Of a stretch of DNA of 64,000 bases, positions 45,550 to 54,742 are shown one piece after another. The notes beneath the pieces were generated by a model. That model worked only from the letters and a program-made list of their open reading frames with translations, was not told the DNA's origin and made no database searches. The stretch spans positions 22,917-86,916 of the forward strand of contig CAYRGQ010000007.1 in NCBI GenBank assembly GCA_964423925.1, written 5' to 3'. The stretch comes from CAYRGQ01 sp964423925. Lineage in GTDB: Bacteria > Bacteroidota > Bacteroidia > Sphingobacteriales > Sphingobacteriaceae. Position 1 is the stretch's first letter. Each line of letters begins with the position of its first letter. A program made the position numbers and the translations under genes.

Positions 45550-46176
45550 ATGAAAAAAGTAGTATTATTCCTTATCTCAGGAGCAATAGTTTTCACTTCC
45601 TGCGTGGGCAATCCTGAAGGCCAACGCGCCGAGACAACCGATAGCGTAGCGGAAGTAGATGCGGCAGGAACAGAGCTTACCGTCGATCCGGCGGCATCAA
45701 CCATCAAATGGCTGGGCAAGAAAGTGACTGGTGAGCACTACGGCGAAGTGAGCATCAAGTCGGGCAGCCTGCTCGTCGACGGAGGTAAGCTGACAGGTGG
45801 CAACTTCGTTGTCGACGTGAACACGATCAATACGCAAGACATGGAAGGCGAATACAAAGACAAATTAGACGGCCACTTGCGCTCGGAAGATTTCTTTGAC
45901 GTAGCCAACCATCCCGAAGCAACATTCGTGATCACCAACGTGGCTGACGGTGCGGCCGACGGCGAAGTCGTTATCTCAGGCAACCTGACGATGCGTGGCG
46001 TAACCAAAAACATCACCTTCAACGCAAACGTAACCGAGTTGACGGATACCTCAGCTCGTGCAACGGCTGACTTTAACATCGCCCGTGAAGATTGGGGTGT
46101 AAGCTATGCCGGACAAGCCGACGACTTAATCAGCAAAGAATTCAACGTAAAAATTGATTTGGTAGCGGGCAACTAA
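45550..46176 (+). CDS. YceI-family lipoprotein
   Basis: 208 residues from ATG 45550. The lipoprotein signal is VLFLISGAIVFTSC. The mature protein is the YceI lipocalin-like barrel, with STIKWLGKKVTGEHYGEVSIKSGSLLVDGG, SEDFFDVANHPEATFVIT and the ISGNLTMRGVTKNITF motif. YceI proteins bind isoprenoid or amphiphilic ligands in the envelope. It follows murA by 111 bp and ends at a strong terminator. Confidence 0.92.
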   Translation: MKKVVLFLISGAIVFTSCVGNPEGQRAETTDSVAEVDAAGTELTVDPAASTIKWLGKKVTGEHYGEVSIKSGSLLVDGGKLTGGNFVVDVNTINTQDMEGEYKDKLDGHLRSEDFFDVANHPEATFVITNVADGAADGEVVISGNLTMRGVTKNITFNANVTELTDTSARATADFNIAREDWGVSYAGQADDLISKEFNVKIDLVAGN

Positions 46177-46192
46177 GCCACGTATCCAGACC

Positions 46193-46234
46193 AAAAAAAG
46201 CCAGCCAGACGGAGTCGTCTGACTGGCTTTTTTT
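46193..46234 (+). terminator. terminator after the YceI gene
   Basis: A 19-bp stem with one mismatch (AAAAAAAGCCAGCCAGACG against CGTCTGACTGGCTTTTTTT) and a GAGT loop. It may also serve the convergent CBS gene. Confidence 0.92.
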
Positions 46235-46254
46235 ATTGGCATTAGACGGATGCC

Positions 46255-47616
46255 CTATTCTGCGATTGCGTTGATGATGTCGTACTGCGTAATGATGGCG
46301 ATTCGCCCGTACTCATCCTCTACGAGTACAGCTTGGTTATCCTTATTGATTAAGGAGGAAATCTTGTCAATGGAAGTCCGCAAATCCACAAACGGGAATG
46401 GCGCCGTACAAATCTCCTTCACCGTGGCAGACTTAAGCGAAGGTCTGTCTAGCAGCGCTTCCAAAATATCCGATTCCGTGACCTTGCCCACAACCATTCC
46501 CTGCTGGGTGACAGGCACCTGCGAGATGTTCATGGATTTCATCATATTGAAGGTTTCCAGCACCGTTTGCTCGGCGTCGACCGTAACGATGGCGATGTCG
46601 CCCCGAGCGCGTAGGATGCGTTGTGCAGTCAGCTTTTCGTCTTCGAGGAAGCCCCGTTCGCGCAACCAGTCTTCGTTAAACATCTTGCCCATATAGCGCG
46701 AACCGTGGTCGTGCTGGATAACCACCACCAAATCGTCGGGCTTCAAGCGTGCCTTAAGCTGGAGCAAGCCGGCGATGTTTGCACCCGTAGAATTGCCCGC
46801 GAATATACCCTCTTTTCGAGCAATCTCTCTCGTCATTAGCGCGGCATCCTTATCGGTGACCTTTTCAAATAAGTCAATTACACCAAAATCCACGTTCTCA
46901 GGCAAGAAATCCTCACCGATGCCCTCGGTGATGTAGGGATAAATCTCGTTCTTGTCAAATATCCCCGTCTCTTTGTACTTCTTAAATACCGAACCGTACG
47001 TATCAATGCCCCACACCTGGACGTTCGGATTCTTTTCCTTGAGGTAGCGCCCCACGCCGCTCGCCGTGCCGCCCGTACCGACACCCACGACCAAATGCGT
47101 CACCTTACCTTCCGTTTGCTCCCAAATCTCGGGTCCGGTCTGTTCGTAGTGCGCCTGCGTATTCGATTGGTTGTCGTATTGGTTAGCTTTCCATGAATTA
47201 GGTGTTTCCTTTACCAGCCGGCTGGATACGGAGTAATACGAACGCGGATCCTCAGGCTCCACATTGGTGGGGCATACGATCACCTCCGCTCCAAAGGCAC
47301 GCAGCGCATCGATTTTCTCCTTCGACTGCTTATCCGTCGTCGTGAAGATACAACGATAGCCCTTGACCACCGCCGCAATGGCGAGGCCCATGCCTGTATT
47401 GCCCGACGTTCCTTCTATGATAGTACCGCCCGGCTTGAGCAAGCCCGCAGCCTCAGCGTCTTCAATCATGTTTAACGCCATCCGATCCTTAATGGAGTTG
47501 CCCGGATTGGTCGTCTCCACCTTCATCAGGACCGTAGCGCTGACGTCTTTGGTAATGTTGTTGAGTTTGACCAGGGGTGTGTTCCCGATCGTTTCCAGTA
47601 TGTTGTTATACCACAT
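46255..47616 (-). CDS. cystathionine beta-synthase with two CBS domains
   Basis: 453 residues from ATG 47616. The fold-type II PLP domain has ETIGNTPLVKLN, the PLP lysine Lys43 in NPGNSIKDRMALN, IEGTSGNTGMGLAIAA, and VGVGTGGTASGVGRYLKE. It is followed by two CBS domains (about residues 335-453: MMKSMNISQVPVTQQGMVVGKVTESDI and FVDLRTSIDKISSLINKDNQAVLVEDEYGRIAIITQYDII). It condenses serine and homocysteine, or acts as a cysteine synthase; the CBS domains suggest SAM or nucleotide control. Confidence 0.92.
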   Translation of the reverse strand: MWYNNILETIGNTPLVKLNNITKDVSATVLMKVETTNPGNSIKDRMALNMIEDAEAAGLLKPGGTIIEGTSGNTGMGLAIAAVVKGYRCIFTTTDKQSKEKIDALRAFGAEVIVCPTNVEPEDPRSYYSVSSRLVKETPNSWKANQYDNQSNTQAHYEQTGPEIWEQTEGKVTHLVVGVGTGGTASGVGRYLKEKNPNVQVWGIDTYGSVFKKYKETGIFDKNEIYPYITEGIGEDFLPENVDFGVIDLFEKVTDKDAALMTREIARKEGIFAGNSTGANIAGLLQLKARLKPDDLVVVIQHDHGSRYMGKMFNEDWLRERGFLEDEKLTAQRILRARGDIAIVTVDAEQTVLETFNMMKSMNISQVPVTQQGMVVGKVTESDILEALLDRPSLKSATVKEICTAPFPFVDLRTSIDKISSLINKDNQAVLVEDEYGRIAIITQYDIINAIAE

Positions 47617-47751
47617 AATTTTTTTTAGGCTAGGCAGACCCACGTCCTTCCAGATAGTGGTGGGCGCGCAACGATCCCCCTATAAAATGCTTTAACCAGT
47701 CATCTCGTTTCCTATGCCACATTACACAGGCGGCAAGCTGTCCTAATGGCT

Positions 47752-48573
47752 TTAGAATTTCAAGTGCTTGACGGTTTGCCCGTTATTGATAAGCTGCCGC
47801 AACGATTCTATCCCAATGCGCAGATGCGTTTCGACGAACTCGGCCGTCACACTCGAGTCGCTTTCCACCGTCTTGACTCCCTCTGGAATCATGGGCTGAT
47901 CGGACACCAAAAGCAACGCCCCGGTAGGAATTTTATTTGCAAAGCCCACCGAGAAAATGGTGGCCGTTTCCATGTCAACGAGCATCGCTCGGACAGTCTT
48001 CAGGTACTTCTTGAAATCTTTGTCGTGTTCCCATACCCGCCGGTTGGTGGTATAGACCGTGCCTGTCCAATAATCCAGCGACATGTCGCGGATGGTGGTA
48101 GAAATCGCTTTTTGCAACGCGAACGCGGGTAATGCGGGCACCTCCGATGGAAAATAGTCGTTTGAGGTTCCCTCGCCGCGGATGGCGGCAATAGGCAATA
48201 CGAAGTCGCCAATCTTGTTTTTGCGCTTCAGCCCTCCCGCCTTGCCGAGAAACAGCACGGCTTTGGGCGATATTGCCGACAGCAGATCCATGATGGTCGC
48301 GGCCATCGGGCTGCCCATACCGAAGTTGATGATGGTTATTCCTTCCGCGGTGACGCTTTGCATGGGTTTGTCCAACCCCAAGATTGGCGCATTTCCGTGC
48401 ATTTCCGAAAAAAGCTTCAGGTAGTTTGAGAAATTCGTCAGCAGGATGTATTCGCCAAACTCGTCCAAGGGTCGCGCCGTATAGCGAGGCAGCCAATTAT
48501 TAACAATGTCTTCCTTGGTTTTAAGCCCCGGTTTAATAGGACTCTTTATTGATTTGTCTTCTTTCTTTTTCAT
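47752..48573 (-). CDS. amn: AMP nucleosidase
   Basis: 273 residues, the short Bacteroidota form. The phosphorylase-fold domain shows ITIINFGMGSPMAATIMDLLSAISPKAVLFLGKAGGLKRKNKIGDFVLPIAAIRGEGTSNDYFPSEVPALPAF, the AVLVDMETATIFSVGFAN ribose-binding segment and a VSDQPM catalytic-type Asp. It hydrolyses AMP to adenine and ribose 5-phosphate. It lies downstream of clpX with a hairpin terminator in the gap, so it may have its own promoter. Confidence 0.87.
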   Translation of the reverse strand: MKKKEDKSIKSPIKPGLKTKEDIVNNWLPRYTARPLDEFGEYILLTNFSNYLKLFSEMHGNAPILGLDKPMQSVTAEGITIINFGMGSPMAATIMDLLSAISPKAVLFLGKAGGLKRKNKIGDFVLPIAAIRGEGTSNDYFPSEVPALPAFALQKAISTTIRDMSLDYWTGTVYTTNRRVWEHDKDFKKYLKTVRAMLVDMETATIFSVGFANKIPTGALLLVSDQPMIPEGVKTVESDSSVTAEFVETHLRIGIESLRQLINNGQTVKHLKF

Positions 48574-48595
48574 ACTCCGTGAGCTATTCGTTTGT

Positions 48596-48625
48596 AAAAA
48601 AATCCCCCGCCGAAGTGGCGAGGGA
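48596..48625 (-). terminator. terminator of the clpP-clpX operon
   Basis: On the minus strand TCCCTCGCC and GGCGGGGGA form a 9-bp stem with one mismatch and an ACTTC loop, followed by T7. Confidence 0.85.
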
Positions 48626-48631
48626 GTTTCG

Positions 48632-49882
48632 TTAGGCGGCCCTGAGCTTCTTCAAGTCCGACTTTTCCAGCTTCTGCTTGGCGTAGTCGAGGGTGATGGT
48701 CAGCTCCTCCTGCTGTTCGTCCGACACACTGGACGGTATTTCGAACATCGCGTCCAGCATAATGGCTTCGCAAATCGATCGCAGACCACGCGCGCCGAGT
48801 TTGTACTCGTTGGCTTTGTCGACGATGAACTCAAATACATCTTCTTCGAACTTGAGCTCTACACCTTCGTATTCGAACAGTTTTTTATATTGCTTGACTA
48901 GCGCATTTTTCGGTTCAGTCAAGATATTCAGCAACGTCTCCCTATCCAACGGATTGAGGTGGGTGAGTACCGGTAAGCGTCCGATGAGCTCCGGTATCAA
49001 CCCAAAATTCTTCAAATCCTGCGGCGTGATGTACTTATACAGGTTGTTGACGTCGATGTCTTCTTCGTCAGTATTCATCTTATACCCTACCGTCTGCGTA
49101 CGCAGGCGCTTTGCAATATTCTTTTGGATGCCGTCAAACGCCCCTCCGCAGATAAAGAGGATATTGTTGGTGTTCACCGCGATCATTTTCTGGTCGGGAT
49201 GCTTACGCCCGCCCTGCGGCGGCACGTTTACCACGGTACCCTCGAGAATCTTAAGCAGAGCCTGTTGCACGCCCTCGCCAGAAACATCGCGCGTGATAGA
49301 CGGGTTGTCGCTTTTGCGCGCAATCTTGTCAATCTCGTCGATGTAGATAATTCCGCGCTCGGCTGCGGCCACATCATAATCGGCTGCCTGCAGCAAGCGG
49401 GTGAGGATACTCTCGACGTCTTCACCAACGTAGCCGGCTTCCGTCAAGACGGTAGCATCGCAGATCGAAAACGGCACATTGAGAATCTTCGCGATAGTTT
49501 TAGCCAACAGCGTCTTGCCCGTTCCGGTCTCCCCCACCATGACGATGTTGGATTTTTCGATCTCCACCTCGTCCTTCTCCACCTTTTGATTCAAACGTTT
49601 GTAGTGGTTGTAAACGGCCACCGCCATGACTTTCTTGGCTTCGTCCTGGCCGATTACGTATTCGTCTAAATGCTGCTTGATCTCAACAGGTTTGATTAGC
49701 TTCAGCGCGGTCTGCAACACCTTGCTCTTGCGCAGGTTCATTTCCTCTGTCAAGATTTCGCCGGCCTGCGTAATACACCGATCGCAAATGTGCGCTCCGT
49801 CGCCCGCAATGAGCATCATCGCGTCCTGCTTGCGGATACCGCAAAACGAACAGGTGATATCTTTATTTGTCGACTTCGGCAT
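48632..49882 (-). CDS. clpX: ATP-dependent Clp protease ATP-binding subunit ClpX
   Basis: 416 residues. The N-terminal zinc-binding domain has CSFCGIRKQDAMMLIAGDGAHICDRC. The AAA+ domain shows YVIGQDEAKKVMAVAVYNHYKR, Walker A VGETGTGKTLLAKTIA, VLTEAGYVGEDVESIL, Walker B IIYIDEIDKIARKSDNPSITRDVSGEGVQQALL (with the GYVG pore loop earlier) and the sensor 2 GARGLRSICE. It unfolds substrates for ClpP, whose gene lies directly upstream with a one-base gap. Confidence 0.97.
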   Translation of the reverse strand: MPKSTNKDITCSFCGIRKQDAMMLIAGDGAHICDRCITQAGEILTEEMNLRKSKVLQTALKLIKPVEIKQHLDEYVIGQDEAKKVMAVAVYNHYKRLNQKVEKDEVEIEKSNIVMVGETGTGKTLLAKTIAKILNVPFSICDATVLTEAGYVGEDVESILTRLLQAADYDVAAAERGIIYIDEIDKIARKSDNPSITRDVSGEGVQQALLKILEGTVVNVPPQGGRKHPDQKMIAVNTNNILFICGGAFDGIQKNIAKRLRTQTVGYKMNTDEEDIDVNNLYKYITPQDLKNFGLIPELIGRLPVLTHLNPLDRETLLNILTEPKNALVKQYKKLFEYEGVELKFEEDVFEFIVDKANEYKLGARGLRSICEAIMLDAMFEIPSSVSDEQQEELTITLDYAKQKLEKSDLKKLRAA

Positions 49883-49883
49883 G

Positions 49884-50588
49884 TTATTTTACTTTTTTCG
49901 TCGACGTCAGCACTTCGTCAACCATTCCGTGATCCTTCGCTTCGGAGGAAGTCATCCAGTAGTCGCGGTCGGACGATTTCTCTACCCATTCATAGCTTTT
50001 GCCCGAATGGAGCGCAATGATCTCGTACAGTTCCTTCTTAAGTTTCAGCATCTCCCGAAGGTTGATTTCCATATCCGCTGCCACGCCTTGCGCACCACCG
50101 GAAGGCTGATGGATCATCACCCGCGAGTGACGCAGTGCGGCTCGCTTACCTTTGGCTCCGGCACAAAGCAATACGGCACCCATCGACGCCGCCATGCCCG
50201 TACAAATCGTAGCAACGTCTGGCGTTATATATTGCATTGTGTCGTAGATGCCCAACCCTGCATAAACGCTTCCGCCGGGTGAATTGATATAAATTTGGAT
50301 ATCGCGGTGCGCATCTGCCGACTGCAAAAACAGCAACTGCGCCTGAATAATATTGGCCACCTGATCGGTAACCGCATCCCCCATAAAGATAATGCGGTCC
50401 ATCATCAGTCTGGAGAATACGTCCATTTGCGCCACGTTAAGCTGCCGCTCCTCGATGATGTAGGGCGTCAGTGCGACGGGCATCCGTTGCTGCACCCGCG
50501 AGATAAACCCGTCCACGTGCTGGCTACCGATGCGATGGTGCTTGATCGCGTATTTCCGAAATTCGTTTTTATCTATTTTTGTACTCAT
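49884..50588 (-). CDS. clpP: ATP-dependent Clp protease proteolytic subunit
   Basis: 234 residues. The catalytic triad is visible: Ser135 in TGMAASMGAVLL, His160 in RHSRVMIHQPSGG and Asp209 in SSDRDYWMT. The IYINSPGGSVYAGLGIYDTM segment is also present. The N-terminus is about 35 residues longer than the mature E. coli enzyme, so a propeptide or extra extension is likely. It is the first gene of the clpP-clpX operon. A near-match TATATTTT lies at 50625-50632 on the minus strand and could be its -7 box. Confidence 0.96.
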   Translation of the reverse strand: MSTKIDKNEFRKYAIKHHRIGSQHVDGFISRVQQRMPVALTPYIIEERQLNVAQMDVFSRLMMDRIIFMGDAVTDQVANIIQAQLLFLQSADAHRDIQIYINSPGGSVYAGLGIYDTMQYITPDVATICTGMAASMGAVLLCAGAKGKRAALRHSRVMIHQPSGGAQGVAADMEINLREMLKLKKELYEIIALHSGKSYEWVEKSSDRDYWMTSSEAKDHGMVDEVLTSTKKVK

Positions 50589-50765
50589 TTGCTGTAATTT
50601 TTACTAAGTTAGCGTATTCCGTCGAAAATATAAAAAGTCGTCCTTAAAATGCCTCAAACATCAAGCCACGGCGATGCGGTCAGGCACCATCCCTTACATA
50701 CCTGTCATAATAGCCGACGCATTCGCTGACATCCTGTCGGGATGCTCCACCGAATTTGTACGCGC

Positions 50766-51221
50766 CTATCCTTGATAAGGGGGTAACTCGGGCAGAAACC
50801 GAAACGTCCGCGTATCGAAATCCACTTGACAATAGTAATGTGCCAATCCGTTACTGACCAACAAGAGGGGGATGCGATGGACGATATTGTAGTTGGCGAT
50901 TTGGTCGAATACATGCTGCGATATCTTCACCGACGGAGCCTTGAATTCGGCCATCAAGATCTTATTGCCAGCGGGATCAAAGATGACGAGGTCGCTCCGT
51001 TTGTTTAATTCGTGCAGGCGCAATCCACCTTCGAGCGAAATCAGCGACTTCGGATAGTTCATCGCCCGCGTGAGGTGATGCACCCAATGTTGCCGCACCC
51101 ACTCCTCAGGTGTCAGCACGAGCAGCTTCTTTCGCAACGCGTCGAAAATATAGAGTTTCCCGCCTTTGTTCACGATTTTGGCATCGAATGGGGGCAAATT
51201 GAGCGGCATGGGAACGAACAT
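50766..51221 (-). CDS. orphan HsdR N-terminal-like nuclease domain protein
   Basis: 151 residues. The sequence matches the HSDR_N_2-type domain: LTPEEWVRQHWVHHL at the start and a PD-(D/E)xK-like core KRSDLVIFDPAGNKILMAEFKAPSVKI, with Asp and Glu-x-Lys in the active-site pattern. No hsdM, hsdS or motor domain is present nearby. Such orphan proteins are common next to holA in this phylum and may not act in restriction. It is divergent from holA; a -7 box lies 4 nt from its ATG. Confidence 0.83.
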   Translation of the reverse strand: MFVPMPLNLPPFDAKIVNKGGKLYIFDALRKKLLVLTPEEWVRQHWVHHLTRAMNYPKSLISLEGGLRLHELNKRSDLVIFDPAGNKILMAEFKAPSVKISQHVFDQIANYNIVHRIPLLLVSNGLAHYYCQVDFDTRTFRFLPELPPYQG

Positions 51222-51225
51222 CTTG

Positions 51226-51233
51226 CAAAAATA
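51226..51233 (-). promoter_or_regulatory. promoter -7 box 4 nt before the HsdR-N-like gene (TATTTTTG)
   Basis: On the minus strand TATTTTTG is followed by CAAG and then ATG 51221, so a leaderless mRNA is predicted. Confidence 0.5.
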
Positions 51234-51278
51234 ATCTTTATCTTGGTCGGCGAAAAAAGAAAGGGTGATTCACCGAGA

Positions 51279-52286
51279 ATGGACAGCAATAAAGCCATAG
51301 CGACTATCAAAGCGGGCAAACCGAGCCCCATATATCTCCTGCACGGCGAGGAGCCGTACTACATCGACATCGTCAGCGATTACATCGAGCACAACATACT
51401 GAATGAAGGCCAGCGCGGCTTCGACCAAACCGTGCTTTACGGAAAAGACACCGATTTCCCGACCATCATCAACATCGCAAAACGCTACCCGATGATGAGC
51501 GACTACCAAGTTGTCATCGTCAAGGAAGCGCAAAACCTCGATTGGAAAAACGACGAGCTCTTCCAGCGCTACGTCGAGCAGCCCACCCCCACGACGATTC
51601 TGGTCTTAGCGTATAAGTTCGCTAAGTTTGACAAGCGCAAGAAGCTATACAAACTCATTGACAAAGCGGGCACAATCGTCGAGTCGGCTAAGGTATACGA
51701 TAACAAATTGGCTGGATGGGTAACCGCTTACCTGAGCGAAAAAGGCCGAAAAATTCATCCACAGGCCGCCGCCCTGATTGGCGAACACCTAGGCGCCAAC
51801 TTGTCGAAAGTGGCTAATGAGCTTGAAAAACTCATTCTCAATGTCCCGAAAGAGCAGCAGATTTCCGTCAAGGACGTATCGGACAACATCGGTATCAGTA
51901 AGGACTTCAACTCCTTTGAGCTCACATCCGCTTTGGTCTCCAGAAATGTCGTGAAGTCCTTGCAAATAGCTGACTACTTCGGCGCAAATCCAAAAAGTAA
52001 TCCCCCTCCACTGGTATTCGCTGCCCTAAACAACTATTTTTCGAAGTTGCTGAAGTACCATTACCTGCCAGACAAAGCGCCCAATCAAGCGGCGAAAGAT
52101 CTCAGCGTGAATCCGTTTTTCATTCGCGAATACGAGACGGGCGCCCGTACCTACAACAAGTGGAAAACCGTACAAGTCATCAGCTACCTCCGCGAATACG
52201 ACTTGAAATCGAAAGGCGTAAATGCCTATAACCTGGATCCGCGCGACCTGTGGCGCGAATTGATTTATAAGATATTAAGCACCTAA
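51279..52286 (+). CDS. holA: DNA polymerase III delta subunit
   Basis: 335 residues from ATG 51279; the longer upstream reading overlaps the divergent HsdR-N-like gene. HolA features are PSPIYLLHGEEPYYIDIVSDYIEHNIL at the start, YPMMSDYQVVIVKEAQNL, KFDKRKKLYKLIDKAGTIVESAKVYDNKLAGWV and the FNSFELTSALVSRNVVKSLQIADYFG segment. It loads the sliding clamp within the clamp loader. It is followed by a small barrel gene after 25 bp. Confidence 0.94.
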   Translation: MDSNKAIATIKAGKPSPIYLLHGEEPYYIDIVSDYIEHNILNEGQRGFDQTVLYGKDTDFPTIINIAKRYPMMSDYQVVIVKEAQNLDWKNDELFQRYVEQPTPTTILVLAYKFAKFDKRKKLYKLIDKAGTIVESAKVYDNKLAGWVTAYLSEKGRKIHPQAAALIGEHLGANLSKVANELEKLILNVPKEQQISVKDVSDNIGISKDFNSFELTSALVSRNVVKSLQIADYFGANPKSNPPPLVFAALNNYFSKLLKYHYLPDKAPNQAAKDLSVNPFFIREYETGARTYNKWKTVQVISYLREYDLKSKGVNAYNLDPRDLWRELIYKILST

Positions 52287-52311
52287 CGTTCATCCCAACT
52301 GACAGACTGAT

Positions 52312-52887
52312 ATGCGCGCTAAAACCACCCGATTTCTCGTGCTTGGATTATTCACCGCCTGGCTATGGACCCACGCGTCGCCCACCGCGAACGCCCAGGG
52401 CCGCACCTATACGGTCATCCAAGCGGGTGGCTTGTTCGGTTTGTCTAGCACGTCCACACACAGCCCCATGCATGGCTATCAAGTACAGCTCTCGTTTGGG
52501 CGAAATTTTCAAGACCGTGTGTACGCGGGTATCGGGCTTAGCCAAGATGTCTACCGTGGCAGGTCAACCCTTGCCGACGGAAGGCGCTCTACCCGCCGCA
52601 TCAATACGCTGCCGATATTCGCTGAAGCGCGCGTGCCGCTGGCCAACATCGGCATGTTGGGGTCGATAGGCGCCGGAGCTCAGGCCGGTTACGCCCCTCC
52701 TATGGGCGCTGAATATTTCGGTGGGTTTACGGGCAAGGCTGGCCTGGCCTATGGGCACACGCTGGCAGACCGTTCCGACTTACTGTTTTCGCTGGGATAT
52801 GGTTTCCAGCAGTTCGACTCACGCTTTTCCATCGCTCCCTTTAGCCAACACAATGCGTTTATCAGCGTTGGGCTATTCGTCCGCTAG
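52312..52887 (+). CDS. small outer-membrane-type barrel protein
   Basis: 191 residues. The signal peptide ends in PTANAQG. The mature protein alternates polar and hydrophobic residues with Gly and aromatic residues at strand ends (TVIQAGGLFGLSS, YQVQLSFGRNFQDRVYAGIGLSQ, FGGFTGKAGLAYGH, LLFSLGYGFQQF) and ends in ISVGLFVR. It fits a small outer-membrane barrel, but no named family was recognised. It follows holA by 25 bp. Confidence 0.7.
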   Translation: MRAKTTRFLVLGLFTAWLWTHASPTANAQGRTYTVIQAGGLFGLSSTSTHSPMHGYQVQLSFGRNFQDRVYAGIGLSQDVYRGRSTLADGRRSTRRINTLPIFAEARVPLANIGMLGSIGAGAQAGYAPPMGAEYFGGFTGKAGLAYGHTLADRSDLLFSLGYGFQQFDSRFSIAPFSQHNAFISVGLFVR

Positions 52888-52897
52888 CAGCGGGGAC

Positions 52898-52938
52898 AAA
52901 AATAAAGCCATGGCTCGCGGTTAGCGGGTCCAAGGCTT
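52898..52938 (-). terminator. possible terminator of the ABC-F gene
   Basis: On the minus strand AAGCCTTGG pairs with CCATGGCTT (one mismatch) across a 16-nt loop, then TATTTTTG. Confidence 0.5.
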
Positions 52939-52963
52939 CAAAAAATCATGTTAGATAAAGACA

Positions 52964-54586
52964 CTAGGCGTACATCGCGGCACGCTGTTCCTTAACCGCT
53001 TCACTGCTTATGTACTCGTCATAGCTCATCAGTTTGTCGATTACACCCGCTGGCGTCAATTCGATAATGCGGTTAGCTACGGTCTGGGTCAGCTCATGGT
53101 CGCGCGAGGTGAACAGTATCACTCCCTTGAAGTCGGTCATCCCGTTGTTTAGGGCGGTGATCGATTCCAGATCCAAGTGGTTCGTGGGTTCGTCAAACAG
53201 CAACACGTTGGCTTGCTGCAACATCATACGTGAAAACATGCAGCGCATCTTTTCGCCCCCGGACAGCACCGAGCATTTTTTGAGAACTTCCTCGCCCGAA
53301 AACAGCATCTTGCCGAGGAATCCCCGCACAAACTGCTCGTCTTTCTCGGTTTCCGAGTATTCGCGCAACCAATCGATCAGGTTTTCATTCTTCCCGTCAA
53401 AGTAGGCGCTATTGTCCATAGGAATATCGGCGATACTTATCGTGACACCCCACTTGAAAGATCCTTCATGGTCGGTGTCTCGCCCCGTAAGGATGTCGTA
53501 GAAGGCCGTGGTGGCTAAGCTATTTTGGGATAAAACGGCAATCTTATCTCCCTTGTTGACCATGAGGTCCACATGGCCAAACAAAACCTCGTTGCCCATC
53601 TTTTTGCCTAGGTTTTCAATCTGCAGAATTTGATCGCCCGCCTCGCGCTCCATGTTGTTGAACATAATTGCGGGATATTTGCGGTTCGAGGGCTTGATTT
53701 CGTCGAGATTGATCTTATCGAGCGCTTTCTTTCGGCTCGTGGCCTGCTTCGACTTAGAGGCGTTGGCGCTAAAACGACGGATGAACTCCTGCAACTCCTT
53801 GACCTTGTCTTCCATCTTCTTGTTTTGCTCCGCCCGCTGCTTCAGGGCCAACTGGCTCGACTCGTACCAGAACGAATAGTTACCCGTGTATATGGTCATC
53901 TTGCCGAAATCGATATCCACCACGTGGGTACACACCGCATCGAGGAAGTGCCTATCGTGCGAAACCACGAGGACGGTAGCCTCATAACCAGCTAAAAAGT
54001 CTTCCAGCCAAGCGATGGTATCGATGTCCAAGTCGTTGGTAGGTTCGTCGAGCAATAAAATATCGGGACTGCCAAACAGCGCTTGGGCGAGCAACACGCG
54101 CACCTTTTGGTTACCGTCCAACTCCTTCACGTACTTGCCGTGTAGGCTTTCGGCAATACCCAGGTTGCTTAGCAACGACGCGGCATCGCTTTCGGCGTTC
54201 CATCCGTCCATCTCCGCAAACAGGCTTTCCAGTTCCCCCGCACGCTCGCCGTCCGCGTCCGAGAAATCCTCCTTCATATAAATCGCGTCCTTCTCCTTCA
54301 TGATATCGTAGAGCTCCTTATGGCCCATCATGACGGTTTCGAGTACGGTAAACTCGTCGAAGGCATAGTGGTCCTGGCTTAGCACAGCCATGCGTTCCCC
54401 CGGGGTGAACGTGACCGAACCAGTGGTCGGATCCACGTCGCCTGAGATGATTTTCAGGAACGTAGATTTGCCGGCACCGTTGGCGCCGATAATTCCATAG
54501 CAGTTGCCGGAGATGAATTTTAGGTTGACGTCTTCAAACAGGACACGCTTGCCGAAGCGAAGTGATAGATTCGATACATTAATCAT
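52964..54586 (-). CDS. ybiT: ABC-F family ATPase, YbiT-like
   Basis: 540 residues from ATG 54586; the longer reading upstream crosses the promoter. Two ABC domains with Walker A GANGAGKST and a degenerate LSQNSLATT in the second, signatures LDGNQKVRV and LSGGEKMRCMFSR, and Walker B LLLDEPTNDLDI and VLLFDEPTNHLDL, joined by a linker rich in charged residues. The absence of membrane helices and the opening SNLSLRFGKRVLFEDVNLKF identify the YbiT branch of ABC-F translation factors. It likely acts on the ribosome E site. Confidence 0.92.
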   Translation of the reverse strand: MINVSNLSLRFGKRVLFEDVNLKFISGNCYGIIGANGAGKSTFLKIISGDVDPTTGSVTFTPGERMAVLSQDHYAFDEFTVLETVMMGHKELYDIMKEKDAIYMKEDFSDADGERAGELESLFAEMDGWNAESDAASLLSNLGIAESLHGKYVKELDGNQKVRVLLAQALFGSPDILLLDEPTNDLDIDTIAWLEDFLAGYEATVLVVSHDRHFLDAVCTHVVDIDFGKMTIYTGNYSFWYESSQLALKQRAEQNKKMEDKVKELQEFIRRFSANASKSKQATSRKKALDKINLDEIKPSNRKYPAIMFNNMEREAGDQILQIENLGKKMGNEVLFGHVDLMVNKGDKIAVLSQNSLATTAFYDILTGRDTDHEGSFKWGVTISIADIPMDNSAYFDGKNENLIDWLREYSETEKDEQFVRGFLGKMLFSGEEVLKKCSVLSGGEKMRCMFSRMMLQQANVLLFDEPTNHLDLESITALNNGMTDFKGVILFTSRDHELTQTVANRIIELTPAGVIDKLMSYDEYISSEAVKEQRAAMYA

Positions 54587-54590
54587 TGCG

Positions 54591-54619
54591 CAAAGGTACA
54601 GTTTTGGGCTGACATGCAA
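54591..54619 (-). promoter_or_regulatory. ABC-F promoter, TTG-N18-TACCTTTG, 4 nt from the ATG
   Basis: On the minus strand TTG (54619-54617), 18 bp, TACCTTTG (54598-54591), CGCA, then ATG 54586. Both boxes are present, so this is the best leaderless candidate here. Confidence 0.68.
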
Positions 54620-54742
54620 AACTTCAGCTGAGGCTGTATCTTCATTGGTTTCGTCGGCGTAGAGGCGCCCAGCACCCTTTGCTAAATCTTAAATGATGTT
54701 AATTTTTTCGCCGACTGCTAACTTAAATGTAGTTTTACGACA

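Noticed and set aside
50766..51221. Type I restriction-modification system
   Set aside because: Only an HsdR-N-like domain of 151 residues; no methylase, specificity or helicase gene is nearby.
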